Shown one piece after another: positions 1-6,191 of a DNA stretch of 6,204 nt. The position numbers and the translations under genes were made by a program. The notes under the pieces were generated by a model, which saw only the letters and a program-made list of their open reading frames with translations, was not told the DNA's origin and did no database searches. Numbering within the stretch: the stretch's first letter is position 1; each line of letters begins with the position of its first letter. This stretch comes from AM-0621 sp964573505 (GTDB lineage: Bacteria > Planctomycetota > Planctomycetia > Planctomycetales > Planctomycetaceae): contig CAZNMS010000514.1 in assembly GCA_964573505.1 (NCBI GenBank), positions 1 through 6,204 of the forward strand, given 5' to 3'.

Positions 1-42
1 CCAAGCTGCGACCATTGTGGCCCGACGCCCCGCGGCGGGAGT

Positions 43-61
43 CGCGACGCGGAGCGTCGCG
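43..61. repeat. Perfect 8-bp hairpin with GGA loop
   Basis: CGCGACGC (43-50) is followed by a GGA loop and the exact complement GCGTCGCG (54-61). Just upstream, CCCGC and GCGGG (29-39) form a second tight palindrome around a single G. There is no T-tract, so a classic intrinsic terminator is unlikely. A similar GGA-loop hairpin lies in inverted orientation at the right edge (6192-6204). This suggests a dispersed palindromic element, which I infer and cannot confirm from one window. Confidence 0.55.
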
Positions 62-111
62 CCACACTGCGAACCGAGCATCCAATGGGGGAACTCCGAA
101 ATGATCGCTCG

Positions 112-140
112 CTGCTCAGTGCTGCTTGTGGCTTGAGCAG
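112..140. repeat. Short inverted repeat, 7-bp arms
   Basis: CTGCTCA (112-118) and TGAGCAG (134-140) are exact reverse complements separated by 15 bases. An RNA stem-loop could form, but arms this short with a loop this long could arise by chance. Confidence 0.3.
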
Positions 141-142
141 AG

Positions 143-157
143 CCTCAATTTCAGCCG
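143..157 (+). repeat. Short direct repeat, copy 1
   Basis: CCTCAATTTCAGCCG here matches CCTCAATTCAGCCG at 328-341 except for one missing T. The similarity does not extend on either side, so it may be a degraded repeat unit or chance. Confidence 0.3.
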
Positions 158-181
158 CATGCTGACGCTGCGCTGTGAGTC

Positions 182-199
182 ATTGTGGAAACCCACAAT
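182..199. repeat. Short hairpin, 7-bp arms with AAAC loop
   Basis: ATTGTGG (182-188) and CCACAAT (193-199) are exact reverse complements around a 4-base loop. It sits in the noncoding stretch and has no following T-tract. Its role is unknown. It may be one of a set of small palindromes scattered through this region. Confidence 0.4.
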
Positions 200-327
200 T
201 CGTAGCGTTTCGATGACTCGCTCAACGATGTTCGCAAGCCAGTCGCAAGTTGGCACGCTCATTGCCTTAGCACTGTGCTGTCCGTGTGACTGAGTTTGAT
301 GCTCGAAGGATTCGCTCTCTGACGATG

Positions 328-341
328 CCTCAATTCAGCCG
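328..341 (+). repeat. Short direct repeat, copy 2
   Basis: Second copy of the 14-15 base word at 143-157, about 185 bases downstream, differing by a one-base indel. Confidence 0.3.
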
Positions 342-521
342 ACGTGCGAAGGGAAACCATGACTCGGCTTTTCGCTCTTGCAACTGACTTAACCCTCGAT
401 CGATGCGCTCATTCCGATCGTTGGGAGGCTCAACAAACTCATGCGGCAGCGCGCTGGCAATGGCAACGGGCGCGTTAACGGCTTCCGCCCTCACTGCGAC
501 ACGCCGTGCCGAACGATGTAG

Positions 522-579
522 CCGAAGTCGTGAGACTTCGGACGCACTCACTGCAAGCCCCGAAATCTGACGATTTCGG
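522..579. repeat. Tandem pair of related hairpins in the narK upstream region
   Basis: Hairpin 1 is CCGAAGTC (522-529), loop GTGA, GACTTCGG (534-541). Hairpin 2 is CCGAAATC (560-567), loop TGAC, GATTTCGG (572-579). Both have perfect 8-bp stems and 4-base loops, with 18 bases between them. The stems differ at one base pair only, and both sides changed together (G-C in the first, A-T in the second), so pairing is kept. The arms of the two hairpins can also pair with each other. Tandem stem-loops in a leader recall ANTAR-regulated nitrate assimilation operons. However, the known ANTAR target has six-base loops with A at position 1 and G at position 4, which these do not show. A dispersed palindromic repeat is the more cautious reading. 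Confidence 0.6.
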
Positions 580-650
580 CTTCGGCAATGGCGGCGGATG
601 TCGGTGCGTGCTGACTCCTGCTGAGTTCAGTCGCTGCTGCTCATGACCTC

Positions 651-679
651 TCACTCACCCGAGTGACGCTCTGCTCGGG
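651..679 (+). promoter_or_regulatory. Overlapping alternative hairpins upstream of narK (possible leader structure)
   Basis: TCACTC (651-656) pairs with GAGTGA (661-666) across ACCC. The overlapping CCCGAG (658-663) pairs with CTCGGG (674-679) across a 10-base loop. The two share bases 661-663, so they exclude each other. The second is followed by a pyrimidine-rich CTTCCTCTTT (681-690), so it could act as a weak terminator ahead of narK, with the first as its competitor. This is inference: stems are only 6 bp and the T-tract is interrupted. Confidence 0.25.
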
Positions 680-740
680 GCTTCCTCTTTCAAACACGTG
701 ACTGCGCTACCGGTGCGCCTCGCGCCGATGCGAATGGCTT

Positions 741-746
741 AAGGGA
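741..746 (+). promoter_or_regulatory. Ribosome binding site of the NarK-type transporter gene
   Basis: AAGGGA lies 7 bases before the GTG at 754, a normal Shine-Dalgarno distance. It supports the GTG start over the ATG at 808. Confidence 0.55.
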
Positions 747-753
747 CTTCATT

Positions 754-2085
754 GTGAGTGCTTCGAAGGCGACTGAGATCAACTTTGCTTCCGTTTCGAC
801 GCCGCAGATGCGTGTATTTCATGTGACATGGATGGCGTTCTTCCTCTGCTTCTTCGGTTGGTTCGGATTGGCTCCGATGCTGTCGGTCATTCGACAAGAT
901 CTCGGACTGACGACCGATCAGATCGTCACAACAAATATGTGGGCCGTTGCGAGCTGCGTGCTGATGCGGTTCATCATCGGATGGCTGTGCGACTCGGTCG
1001 GGCCGAGACTCACTTACTCGGCACTGCTCGTGATCGGAGCGATTCCGGTGATGTGCGTCGGGTTTGTCGGGGACTACACGAGCTTCTTGCTGATGCGCAT
1101 TGCGATCGGAATGCTCGGGGCGTCGTTCGTCATCACTCAGTTTCATACGTCGCAGATGTTTGCTCCGAACTGCGTCGGGTTTGCGAATGCTCTGACCGCC
1201 GGTTGGGGCAACTCGGGAGCCGGTGCCGTTCACTTCTTGATGCCGGTCCTCATGACGACCGCCGCAACGATGCTCGGGTCCGAGTCACTCGGTTGGCGCG
1301 CGGCAATGGTTGTGCCGGGAGTGCTGCTGCTCTTGATGGGAGTGGCATATTTCTTACTCACTCAAGACGCACCCGGCGGATCGTTCGCGGAACTGCGAGC
1401 GAAGAATCAGATGCCGCCGAAGAAGGATGCAGCCGGTGCTTTCTGGGAAGCCTTTCGAGATCCCCGCGCATGGATGCTGTTCCTCATCTACGGCGCGTGC
1501 TTCGGAATTGAACTCGTCATTGATTCGAAGATCGCTCTCTATCTCAGCGACTACTTCAAGATGAGCGTCAGCATGGCGGGACTCATCGGCGGATTGTTCG
1601 GAGCAATGGGCATGTTCGCTCGACCGCTCGGCGGTTGGATCGCGGATCGAGCCGGGAAAGTCGGCGGCTTGCGAGGCCGAGTTATTTGGATGTTTCTCGC
1701 ACTGCTCGGGCAAGGCGTGCTGCTGATGGCTTTCAGTCAGATGTCATCGACGGGATCGATCATCGCGCTGCTCGGAGTCACGGGGCTCTTCGTGCATATG
1801 GCTTGCGGAGCGACGTATGCCGTCGTGCCGTTCATCAACAAGCGAGCGACGGGCGCTGTTTCGGGCATCGTCGGAGCAGGCGGCAACGCAATGGCCGTGA
1901 CGCTGATGTTTCTCTTCAAGCCGGACTTAGTCGGCTTCGGATGGCCGGTCGCGTTCTTCGTGATGGGAGCCGTGACTGTTGTTGTTGCGTTCGCCGCGTT
2001 CGGAGTGCGGTTCTCAGAAGAAGCCGAAGCCGCGTTTCGCGGCACGCAAATGGTGATGCCAAAGCCAGTGTTGGAGACAGCGTAG
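754..2085 (+). CDS. narK: NarK-type nitrate/nitrite transporter (MFS, NNP family)
   Basis: This 443-residue integral membrane protein should import nitrate and/or nitrite across the cytoplasmic membrane. It looks like a full 12-helix porter, with a hydrophilic central loop at about 205-235. Family marks are clear. The nitrate signature GWGNSGAG is at 150-157 and its second-half partner GAGGNA is at 374-379. The MFS motif-A segment GWLCDSVGPR is at 76-85 and its repeat GGWIADRAG at 293-301. Arg72 and Arg290 sit where the substrate-binding arginines of E. coli NarK (R89, R305) fall. The GTG start is chosen because AAGGGA precedes it and the leader (STPQMR before FHVTW) is typical of relatives; an ATG at 808 would remove 18 residues. 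nirBD follows 134 bases downstream on the same strand, which points to assimilation. Nitrate versus nitrite preference, and export versus import, cannot be read from sequence alone. Confidence 0.95.
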   Translation: MSASKATEINFASVSTPQMRVFHVTWMAFFLCFFGWFGLAPMLSVIRQDLGLTTDQIVTTNMWAVASCVLMRFIIGWLCDSVGPRLTYSALLVIGAIPVMCVGFVGDYTSFLLMRIAIGMLGASFVITQFHTSQMFAPNCVGFANALTAGWGNSGAGAVHFLMPVLMTTAATMLGSESLGWRAAMVVPGVLLLLMGVAYFLLTQDAPGGSFAELRAKNQMPPKKDAAGAFWEAFRDPRAWMLFLIYGACFGIELVIDSKIALYLSDYFKMSVSMAGLIGGLFGAMGMFARPLGGWIADRAGKVGGLRGRVIWMFLALLGQGVLLMAFSQMSSTGSIIALLGVTGLFVHMACGATYAVVPFINKRATGAVSGIVGAGGNAMAVTLMFLFKPDLVGFGWPVAFFVMGAVTVVVAFAAFGVRFSEEAEAAFRGTQMVMPKPVLETA

Positions 2086-2121
2086 TCGCGGTGCGGCGGT
2101 GCGGACTCCTATCGGGCATCT

Positions 2122-2196
2122 GGGACGGATGAGACCGATGGGACGCATGTAGTTTTGATTGCCGATCGCATTCGTCCCATTCGTCGTATCGGTCCC
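2122..2196. repeat. Palindrome with arms of three 9-base units between narK and nirBD
   Basis: The left arm (2122-2148) is three tandem 9-mers: GGGACGGAT, GAGACCGAT, GGGACGCAT. The right arm (2170-2196) is ATTCGTCCC, ATTCGTCGT, ATCGGTCCC, the same kind of unit on the other strand. Aligned as a hairpin, 21 of 27 positions pair, with the outer and inner units pairing 8 of 9 and the middle unit 5 of 9. One more T-A pair adds at 2121/2197. The loop is 21 bases (2149-2169). It fills most of the gap and ends 23 bases before the nirBD ATG. It may be a REP-like element, an mRNA processing or stability structure, or a partial terminator. There is no T-tract after the right arm. Confidence 0.75.
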
Positions 2197-2219
2197 ATTC
2201 TTCGAAAGCGGCTTTGAAC

Positions 2220-5200
2220 ATGATCTCTCCCGCACCGCTGTCTCCGGTTCCGGCTCATGAGCGCAAGACGGTTGTCGTTGTCGGCAACGGAATGGTCGGA
2301 CAACGCTTCTGCGAGAAGCTCGTTGAATTTGATTCGCGCTGCGAATGGCGGATCGTCACGTTCTGCGAAGAACCGCGAGCCGCTTATGACCGAGTCGGCC
2401 TCACCTCGTTCTTCGCGCATCGCGATGCCGAGAAGCTCATGCTCGCGCGGCAAGACTGGTATCACGAGCACGGCGTTGAACTGCATCTCGGCGATCGCGC
2501 TTGCGAGATTGATCGCGATGCAAAAACCGTGAGGTCTCAAAAGGGCGTCACGATTCAGTACGACGTCTGCATCCTCGCGACCGGCTCGTACCCGTTCGTG
2601 CCGACGGTGCCGGGAATCACCAATCGCGGCGTCTTCGTCTATCGCACGATCGAAGACCTGCAGCACATCATCGAGTACTCCAAGAAAGCAAAGTCTTGCG
2701 CGATCATCGGCGGCGGATTGCTCGGGCTCGAAGCGGCGAAGGCGGCGTTTGATCTCGGCCTGCATGCTTCCGTCATCGAGTACGGCAATCGGTTGATGCC
2801 GCGACAAGTGGACGATGCGGGCTCTCGCGTGCTCATTAAGAAGATCGAAGCACTCGGAGTTCAAGTGCTGCTCAATAAGGGCACGAAAGCGGTGCTCGGT
2901 GAGCAGCATGTCGAAGGCATCGAGTTTCAAGACGGCTCAAAGCTCGACGTTGAAATGCTCATTGTCTCGGCGGGTATTCGACCGCGCGATGACATTGCAA
3001 AAGCGTCCGGCTTAAGCGTCGGCGAGCGCGGCGGCATCTCGGTCGACGATCATCTGCGAACGTCCGACCCGAACATCTTCGCGATTGGGGAATGCGCATT
3101 ACATGGCGGAATGGTCTATGGCCTCGTTGCTCCGGGTTACGAGATGGCCGAGATCGTTGCTTCGAACCTGACCGGCGGAGAGCGCACCTTTAGAGGCACG
3201 GATCTGTCGACGAAGCTCAAACTGATGGGCGTCGATGTCGCGAGCTTCGGCACTTACGAATTCAAACCCGATACCGCGACGCCGCTGTCGTTCGAAGATC
3301 CCTTCAACGGCATCTACAAGAAATTGGTCTTCAGCCTCGACGGCAAGCGACTGCTCGGCGGCATTCTGGTTGGTGATACGAGTGAGTACGGAACGTACTC
3401 CGCTTTCGCCAAGAGCGACGCTCCGCTGCCGTGCGCTCCGCATGAACTGCTCGTCGGCAAGAGCGGCGGGTCGGCGCTCGGCGGCATCGACGCAATGCCG
3501 GAGTCCGCTCAGATCTGCTCGTGCAACAACGTCAGCAAGAAAGCGATCTGCGACGCGATCGCAGGCGGCTGCGATTCAGTCGCGGGTATTAAAAAATGCA
3601 CCCGAGCCGGCACCGGTTGCGGCGGTTGCGTGCCGCTGCTGACGGACCTCTTCAATGCCGAGCAAAAGAAGGCCGGTAAGACCGTCGTGAATCACTTGTG
3701 CGAGCATTTTCCGATGTCGCGCACGGAACTGTTTGCGGTCATCAAAGTCGGCGGTCTCAAGACGTTCGATACGGTGCTCAAGAAGCACGGCAAAGGTTTT
3801 GGTTGCGAGATCTGCAAGCCGGCCGTTGCGTCGATCCTCGCGAGTTTGTGGAACGAGCATGTGCTCGACGAAGACCATAACTCGCTGCAAGACACGAACG
3901 ACCGCTTCCTCGCAAACATGCAACGCGGCGGTCTGTATTCCGTCGTCCCGCGCGTGCCCGGCGGTGAGATCACTCCCGAGAAGCTGATCGTGCTCGGTGA
4001 AGTCGCGAAGGATTTTAGTCTCTACACAAAGATCACCGGCGGGCAGCGCATCGACTTGTTCGGGGCTCGCGTGCAGGACTTGCCCGACATTTGGGAGCGG
4101 CTTGTTGATGCGGGTTTCGAGAGCGGGCACGCGTATGGCAAGTCACTGCGAACGGTGAAGAGTTGCGTTGGCACAACATGGTGTCGGTTCGGTGTGCAGG
4201 ACTCGGTCGGTTTCGCGATCCGCATCGAGCACCGGTACAAGGGCGTGCGTGCTCCTCACAAAGTGAAGATGGCGGTCTCGGGTTGCATTCGTGAATGCGC
4301 GGAAGCTCAAGGCAAAGACGTCGGACTCGTTGCGACGGAGAAGGGCTACAACCTCTATGTCTGCGGCAACGGCGGCGCGAAGCCTCGGCACGCGGACCTC
4401 TTAGCTTCGGATCTCGATGAAGAGACCGCGATCAAGTTCATCGACCGCTTCTTCATGTACTACATCCAAACGGCGGATCGACTGACGCGCACGTCGGTGT
4501 GGCTCGACAAGCTCGAAGGCGGGATTGATCACGTGCGCGATGTCGTCGTGCAGGACAAGCTCGGCATCGGTGCGGAACTTGAAGCGATGATGCAACGCCT
4601 GATCGACACCTATCAGTGCGAATGGGCGACGGTCGTGCGAGATCCCGAGAAACGCAAATTCTTTCAGCAGTTCGTTAATACGGACGACTCGGAATCGTGC
4701 ATCGAAATTGTGAGCGAACGCGGTCAGCCTCGGCCCGAGTTCTGGGTCAACGACACGGTGTCGCTCGAACAATTCCGCGAAGCGAGTGCGGTTGCGCTCG
4801 GACTTGAATCAGACAGCAGTGAGTTCTCTTCGACCGAATGGGTCTACGCCGGCAAAGTGTCGGACTTCCCGAAAGACGGCGGAGCAACGATCCGTCACGG
4901 TCAAACTCAGATCGCGGTCTACAACTTCTCATCGCGCGGTGAGTGGTACGCGAGCCAAAACATGTGCCCGCACAAGAAAGCGTTCGTGCTCTCGCGCGGC
5001 ATCATCGGTGACGCAGCCGGCGAACCGAAGATCGCCTGCCCGCTGCATAAGAAGACGTTCTCGCTGAAGACCGGCGAGTCCCTGCAAAGCGAGGAATACT
5101 CAATCGACGTCTACCCGGTGCGGATCGAAGGCGACGATGTGTATGTCGAATTACCCCCCGCCGAAACGCTCGATCTGCGTCACGCGACCGAGATCGGTTA

Positions 5201-5252
5201 CAAGCAAGCAACAAGTTGCTCAAGCCATCGCGAACCGAGCTTCGCCGTTTGA
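2220..5252 (+). CDS. nirB: Assimilatory NAD(P)H nitrite reductase, NirB-NirD fusion
   Basis: A 1010-residue cytoplasmic enzyme expected to reduce nitrite to ammonium with NAD(P)H. In order it has an FAD-binding Rossmann motif GNGMVG (22-27); an NAD(P)-binding motif GGGLLG (164-169); the FAD motif AIGE (288-291); a BFD-like [2Fe-2S] site with C433, C435, C467, C470; a CEIC pair at 529-532; a ferredoxin-like nitrite/sulfite reductase half-domain (about 568-633); and the siroheme/4Fe-4S site C649-x5-C655 and C689-x3-C693. A Rieske domain (about 873-978) has ligands C916, H918, C940, H943, followed by a tail of about 32 residues. E. coli NirB is 847 residues, with a separate NirD of 108 that lacks these ligands. 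Fusion is also seen in fungal nitrite reductases. The ATG at 2220 is preferred; an in-frame TTG at 2214 would add two residues. Only a weak GAAAG (2204-2208) precedes it. Confidence 0.97.
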   Translation: MISPAPLSPVPAHERKTVVVVGNGMVGQRFCEKLVEFDSRCEWRIVTFCEEPRAAYDRVGLTSFFAHRDAEKLMLARQDWYHEHGVELHLGDRACEIDRDAKTVRSQKGVTIQYDVCILATGSYPFVPTVPGITNRGVFVYRTIEDLQHIIEYSKKAKSCAIIGGGLLGLEAAKAAFDLGLHASVIEYGNRLMPRQVDDAGSRVLIKKIEALGVQVLLNKGTKAVLGEQHVEGIEFQDGSKLDVEMLIVSAGIRPRDDIAKASGLSVGERGGISVDDHLRTSDPNIFAIGECALHGGMVYGLVAPGYEMAEIVASNLTGGERTFRGTDLSTKLKLMGVDVASFGTYEFKPDTATPLSFEDPFNGIYKKLVFSLDGKRLLGGILVGDTSEYGTYSAFAKSDAPLPCAPHELLVGKSGGSALGGIDAMPESAQICSCNNVSKKAICDAIAGGCDSVAGIKKCTRAGTGCGGCVPLLTDLFNAEQKKAGKTVVNHLCEHFPMSRTELFAVIKVGGLKTFDTVLKKHGKGFGCEICKPAVASILASLWNEHVLDEDHNSLQDTNDRFLANMQRGGLYSVVPRVPGGEITPEKLIVLGEVAKDFSLYTKITGGQRIDLFGARVQDLPDIWERLVDAGFESGHAYGKSLRTVKSCVGTTWCRFGVQDSVGFAIRIEHRYKGVRAPHKVKMAVSGCIRECAEAQGKDVGLVATEKGYNLYVCGNGGAKPRHADLLASDLDEETAIKFIDRFFMYYIQTADRLTRTSVWLDKLEGGIDHVRDVVVQDKLGIGAELEAMMQRLIDTYQCEWATVVRDPEKRKFFQQFVNTDDSESCIEIVSERGQPRPEFWVNDTVSLEQFREASAVALGLESDSSEFSSTEWVYAGKVSDFPKDGGATIRHGQTQIAVYNFSSRGEWYASQNMCPHKKAFVLSRGIIGDAAGEPKIACPLHKKTFSLKTGESLQSEEYSIDVYPVRIEGDDVYVELPPAETLDLRHATEIGYKQATSCSSHREPSFAV

Positions 5253-5329
5253 AGGGGGCTGCGATGATCGGTGATGTTGAATTAAAGAGAGTCGCCTGCG
5301 TCTTTGTGGTCGCAACGGCACTCATCGTG

Positions 5330-6112
5330 TTACGGCTTCGTCGAGCTTCGTCGATTCAGACAACTCTGTACCCATACGACTTGTGCGGGACTCAATCTTG
5401 GTACGACGGGCTGCTCGTAGTTGAGATCGAAGTCGTACGCCGCTTGCTCGTAGACCTGATTGAAGACGGTTTGCAGATTGAGAGTGATGTCTGCATCTCC
5501 CTCGGAAAGAGGGATCGGAATGGAACGCATCGGCTGTTCGAGCAGCCAAGAAAATGCTTCGACCTGAGGATGACGGCCGGCTCTCGAGATGAAGGCGAAG
5601 TAGTCCGCGCGCGGAAGTGGCTCGTCGGTTTTCAGTCGCTTGCCGCCGCGAAGCAGGTCGATTTCGACGATATGAGTCCGGCTGCTGGCCAATGCGGCAC
5701 GCTTCGCGAGGTACTCGGCTCGCCCGTCGGCGAGAGACTTGTTCGTCGGCGAAAGCAGCTCGATCACGGTGACCGTTCGTCGGTCGTCCAATCGGCGAAG
5801 AACGAGATAGTGCTCTTTGATCGGCTCGTCTTCGGAGAGTGTCAACAACGTCGGCTGCTCAAGTACGGCGACGTTACTATCGGAAAACGGCGGGCGTTCG
5901 GGTTGCTCGTAGAAGGCAACGTCAGGGCCGAACGAACGCAATTCGTCGCCATCTTCCGTCGCCAGATAGACCGTGTCTTCGACCTTGATGACATAGCGCG
6001 AACGCAGTCGCGGCTGCAGTTCGTTAGCGATCGCGACGATCATGCGGTTGTGAAAGTTTCGCCAGTCTTGGCTTTCGATGAATGGGTCCATACCCGGGAA
6101 CGGGGACGGCAT
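5330..6112 (-). CDS. DUF4058 family protein of unknown function
   Basis: A 260-residue protein with no signal peptide or membrane segment, so probably cytoplasmic. It opens with the family hallmark MPSPFPGMDPFIE (1-13), followed by W17 and H21. Further conserved blocks are RYVIKVED (39-46), PDV (63-65), VIELLSPTNK (116-125), YLAKR (134-138), VEIDLLR (149-155) and a C-terminal QTVFNQVYEQAAYD stretch. Function of the family is unknown. The PD, ELLSP and EID blocks recall Uma2-like PD-(D/E)XK proteins, which is my inference. The start at 6112 is chosen over an in-frame ATG at 6169: the hallmark begins there and a strong GAGGAG precedes it. It converges on nirBD with 77 bases between stops and no obvious terminator, so it is not part of that operon. 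Confidence 0.93.
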   Translation of the reverse strand: MPSPFPGMDPFIESQDWRNFHNRMIVAIANELQPRLRSRYVIKVEDTVYLATEDGDELRSFGPDVAFYEQPERPPFSDSNVAVLEQPTLLTLSEDEPIKEHYLVLRRLDDRRTVTVIELLSPTNKSLADGRAEYLAKRAALASSRTHIVEIDLLRGGKRLKTDEPLPRADYFAFISRAGRHPQVEAFSWLLEQPMRSIPIPLSEGDADITLNLQTVFNQVYEQAAYDFDLNYEQPVVPRLSPAQVVWVQSCLNRRSSTKP

Positions 6113-6118
6113 GTTGGG

Positions 6119-6124
6119 CTCCTC
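6119..6124 (-). promoter_or_regulatory. Strong ribosome binding site deciding the DUF4058 start
   Basis: Read on the - strand, GAGGAG lies 6 bases before the ATG at 6112. This is near-consensus and fixes that start over the upstream ATG at 6169, for which I see no comparable site. Confidence 0.8.
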
Positions 6125-6191
6125 AATGTGGATGGCGCGGAGCGGAGCATAGTTGTTACAGCTGGGCATTGCCGCGCGAGTGTGGTCGCCT

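Larger units (their letters stand above)
1..753. other. Long noncoding upstream region rich in small palindromes
   Basis: I find no convincing gene in these 753 bases. The reading frames are short and broken, and none translates to a family I recognise. The region holds perfect short inverted repeats at 43-61, 112-140, 182-199, 522-541, 560-579 and 651-666, and an overlapping one at 658-679. It also holds an imperfect direct repeat (143-157 and 328-341). Frame 1 is open from the left edge to a TGA at 163-165, but it runs straight through the hairpin at 43-61 and looks like repeat sequence, not a gene end. The part nearest the transporter presumably contains its promoter and leader, but I cannot point to a clear -35/-10 pair. 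A CACGTG palindrome at 695-700 is noted without an assigned function. Confidence 0.6.

Noticed and set aside
330..551. 73-codon frame on the - strand in the upstream region
   Set aside because: It starts inside hairpin 1, has no good ribosome binding site and matches nothing I recognise. It is more likely chance in repeat-rich noncoding DNA.
522..579. ANTAR (NasR-type) antiterminator target
   Set aside because: Tandem hairpins and nitrogen context fit, but the loops (GTGA and TGAC, or CGTGAG and CTGACG if opened by one pair) lack the A1 and G4 pattern of the known target. Kept only as a hypothesis in the findings.
1..750. CRISPR array or tRNA gene in the gene-free region
   Set aside because: There are no regularly spaced identical repeats and no cloverleaf. 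The palindromes differ from each other and are unevenly spaced.
739..1233. 164-codon frame on the - strand over the start of narK
   Set aside because: Shadow of the transporter. The composition is very charged and there is no family resemblance.
2109..2930. 273-codon frame on the - strand across the narK-nirBD gap and the start of nirBD
   Set aside because: It is codon-aligned antisense to the clear NirB FAD domain and stays open because that gene avoids TTA, CTA and TCA. The translation is Arg/Asp/His-rich with no recognisable family.
6113..6169. N-terminal extension of the DUF4058 protein from an ATG at 6169
   Set aside because: The family hallmark begins at the ATG at 6112, which has a strong GAGGAG six bases upstream. 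The extra 19 residues lack family character.
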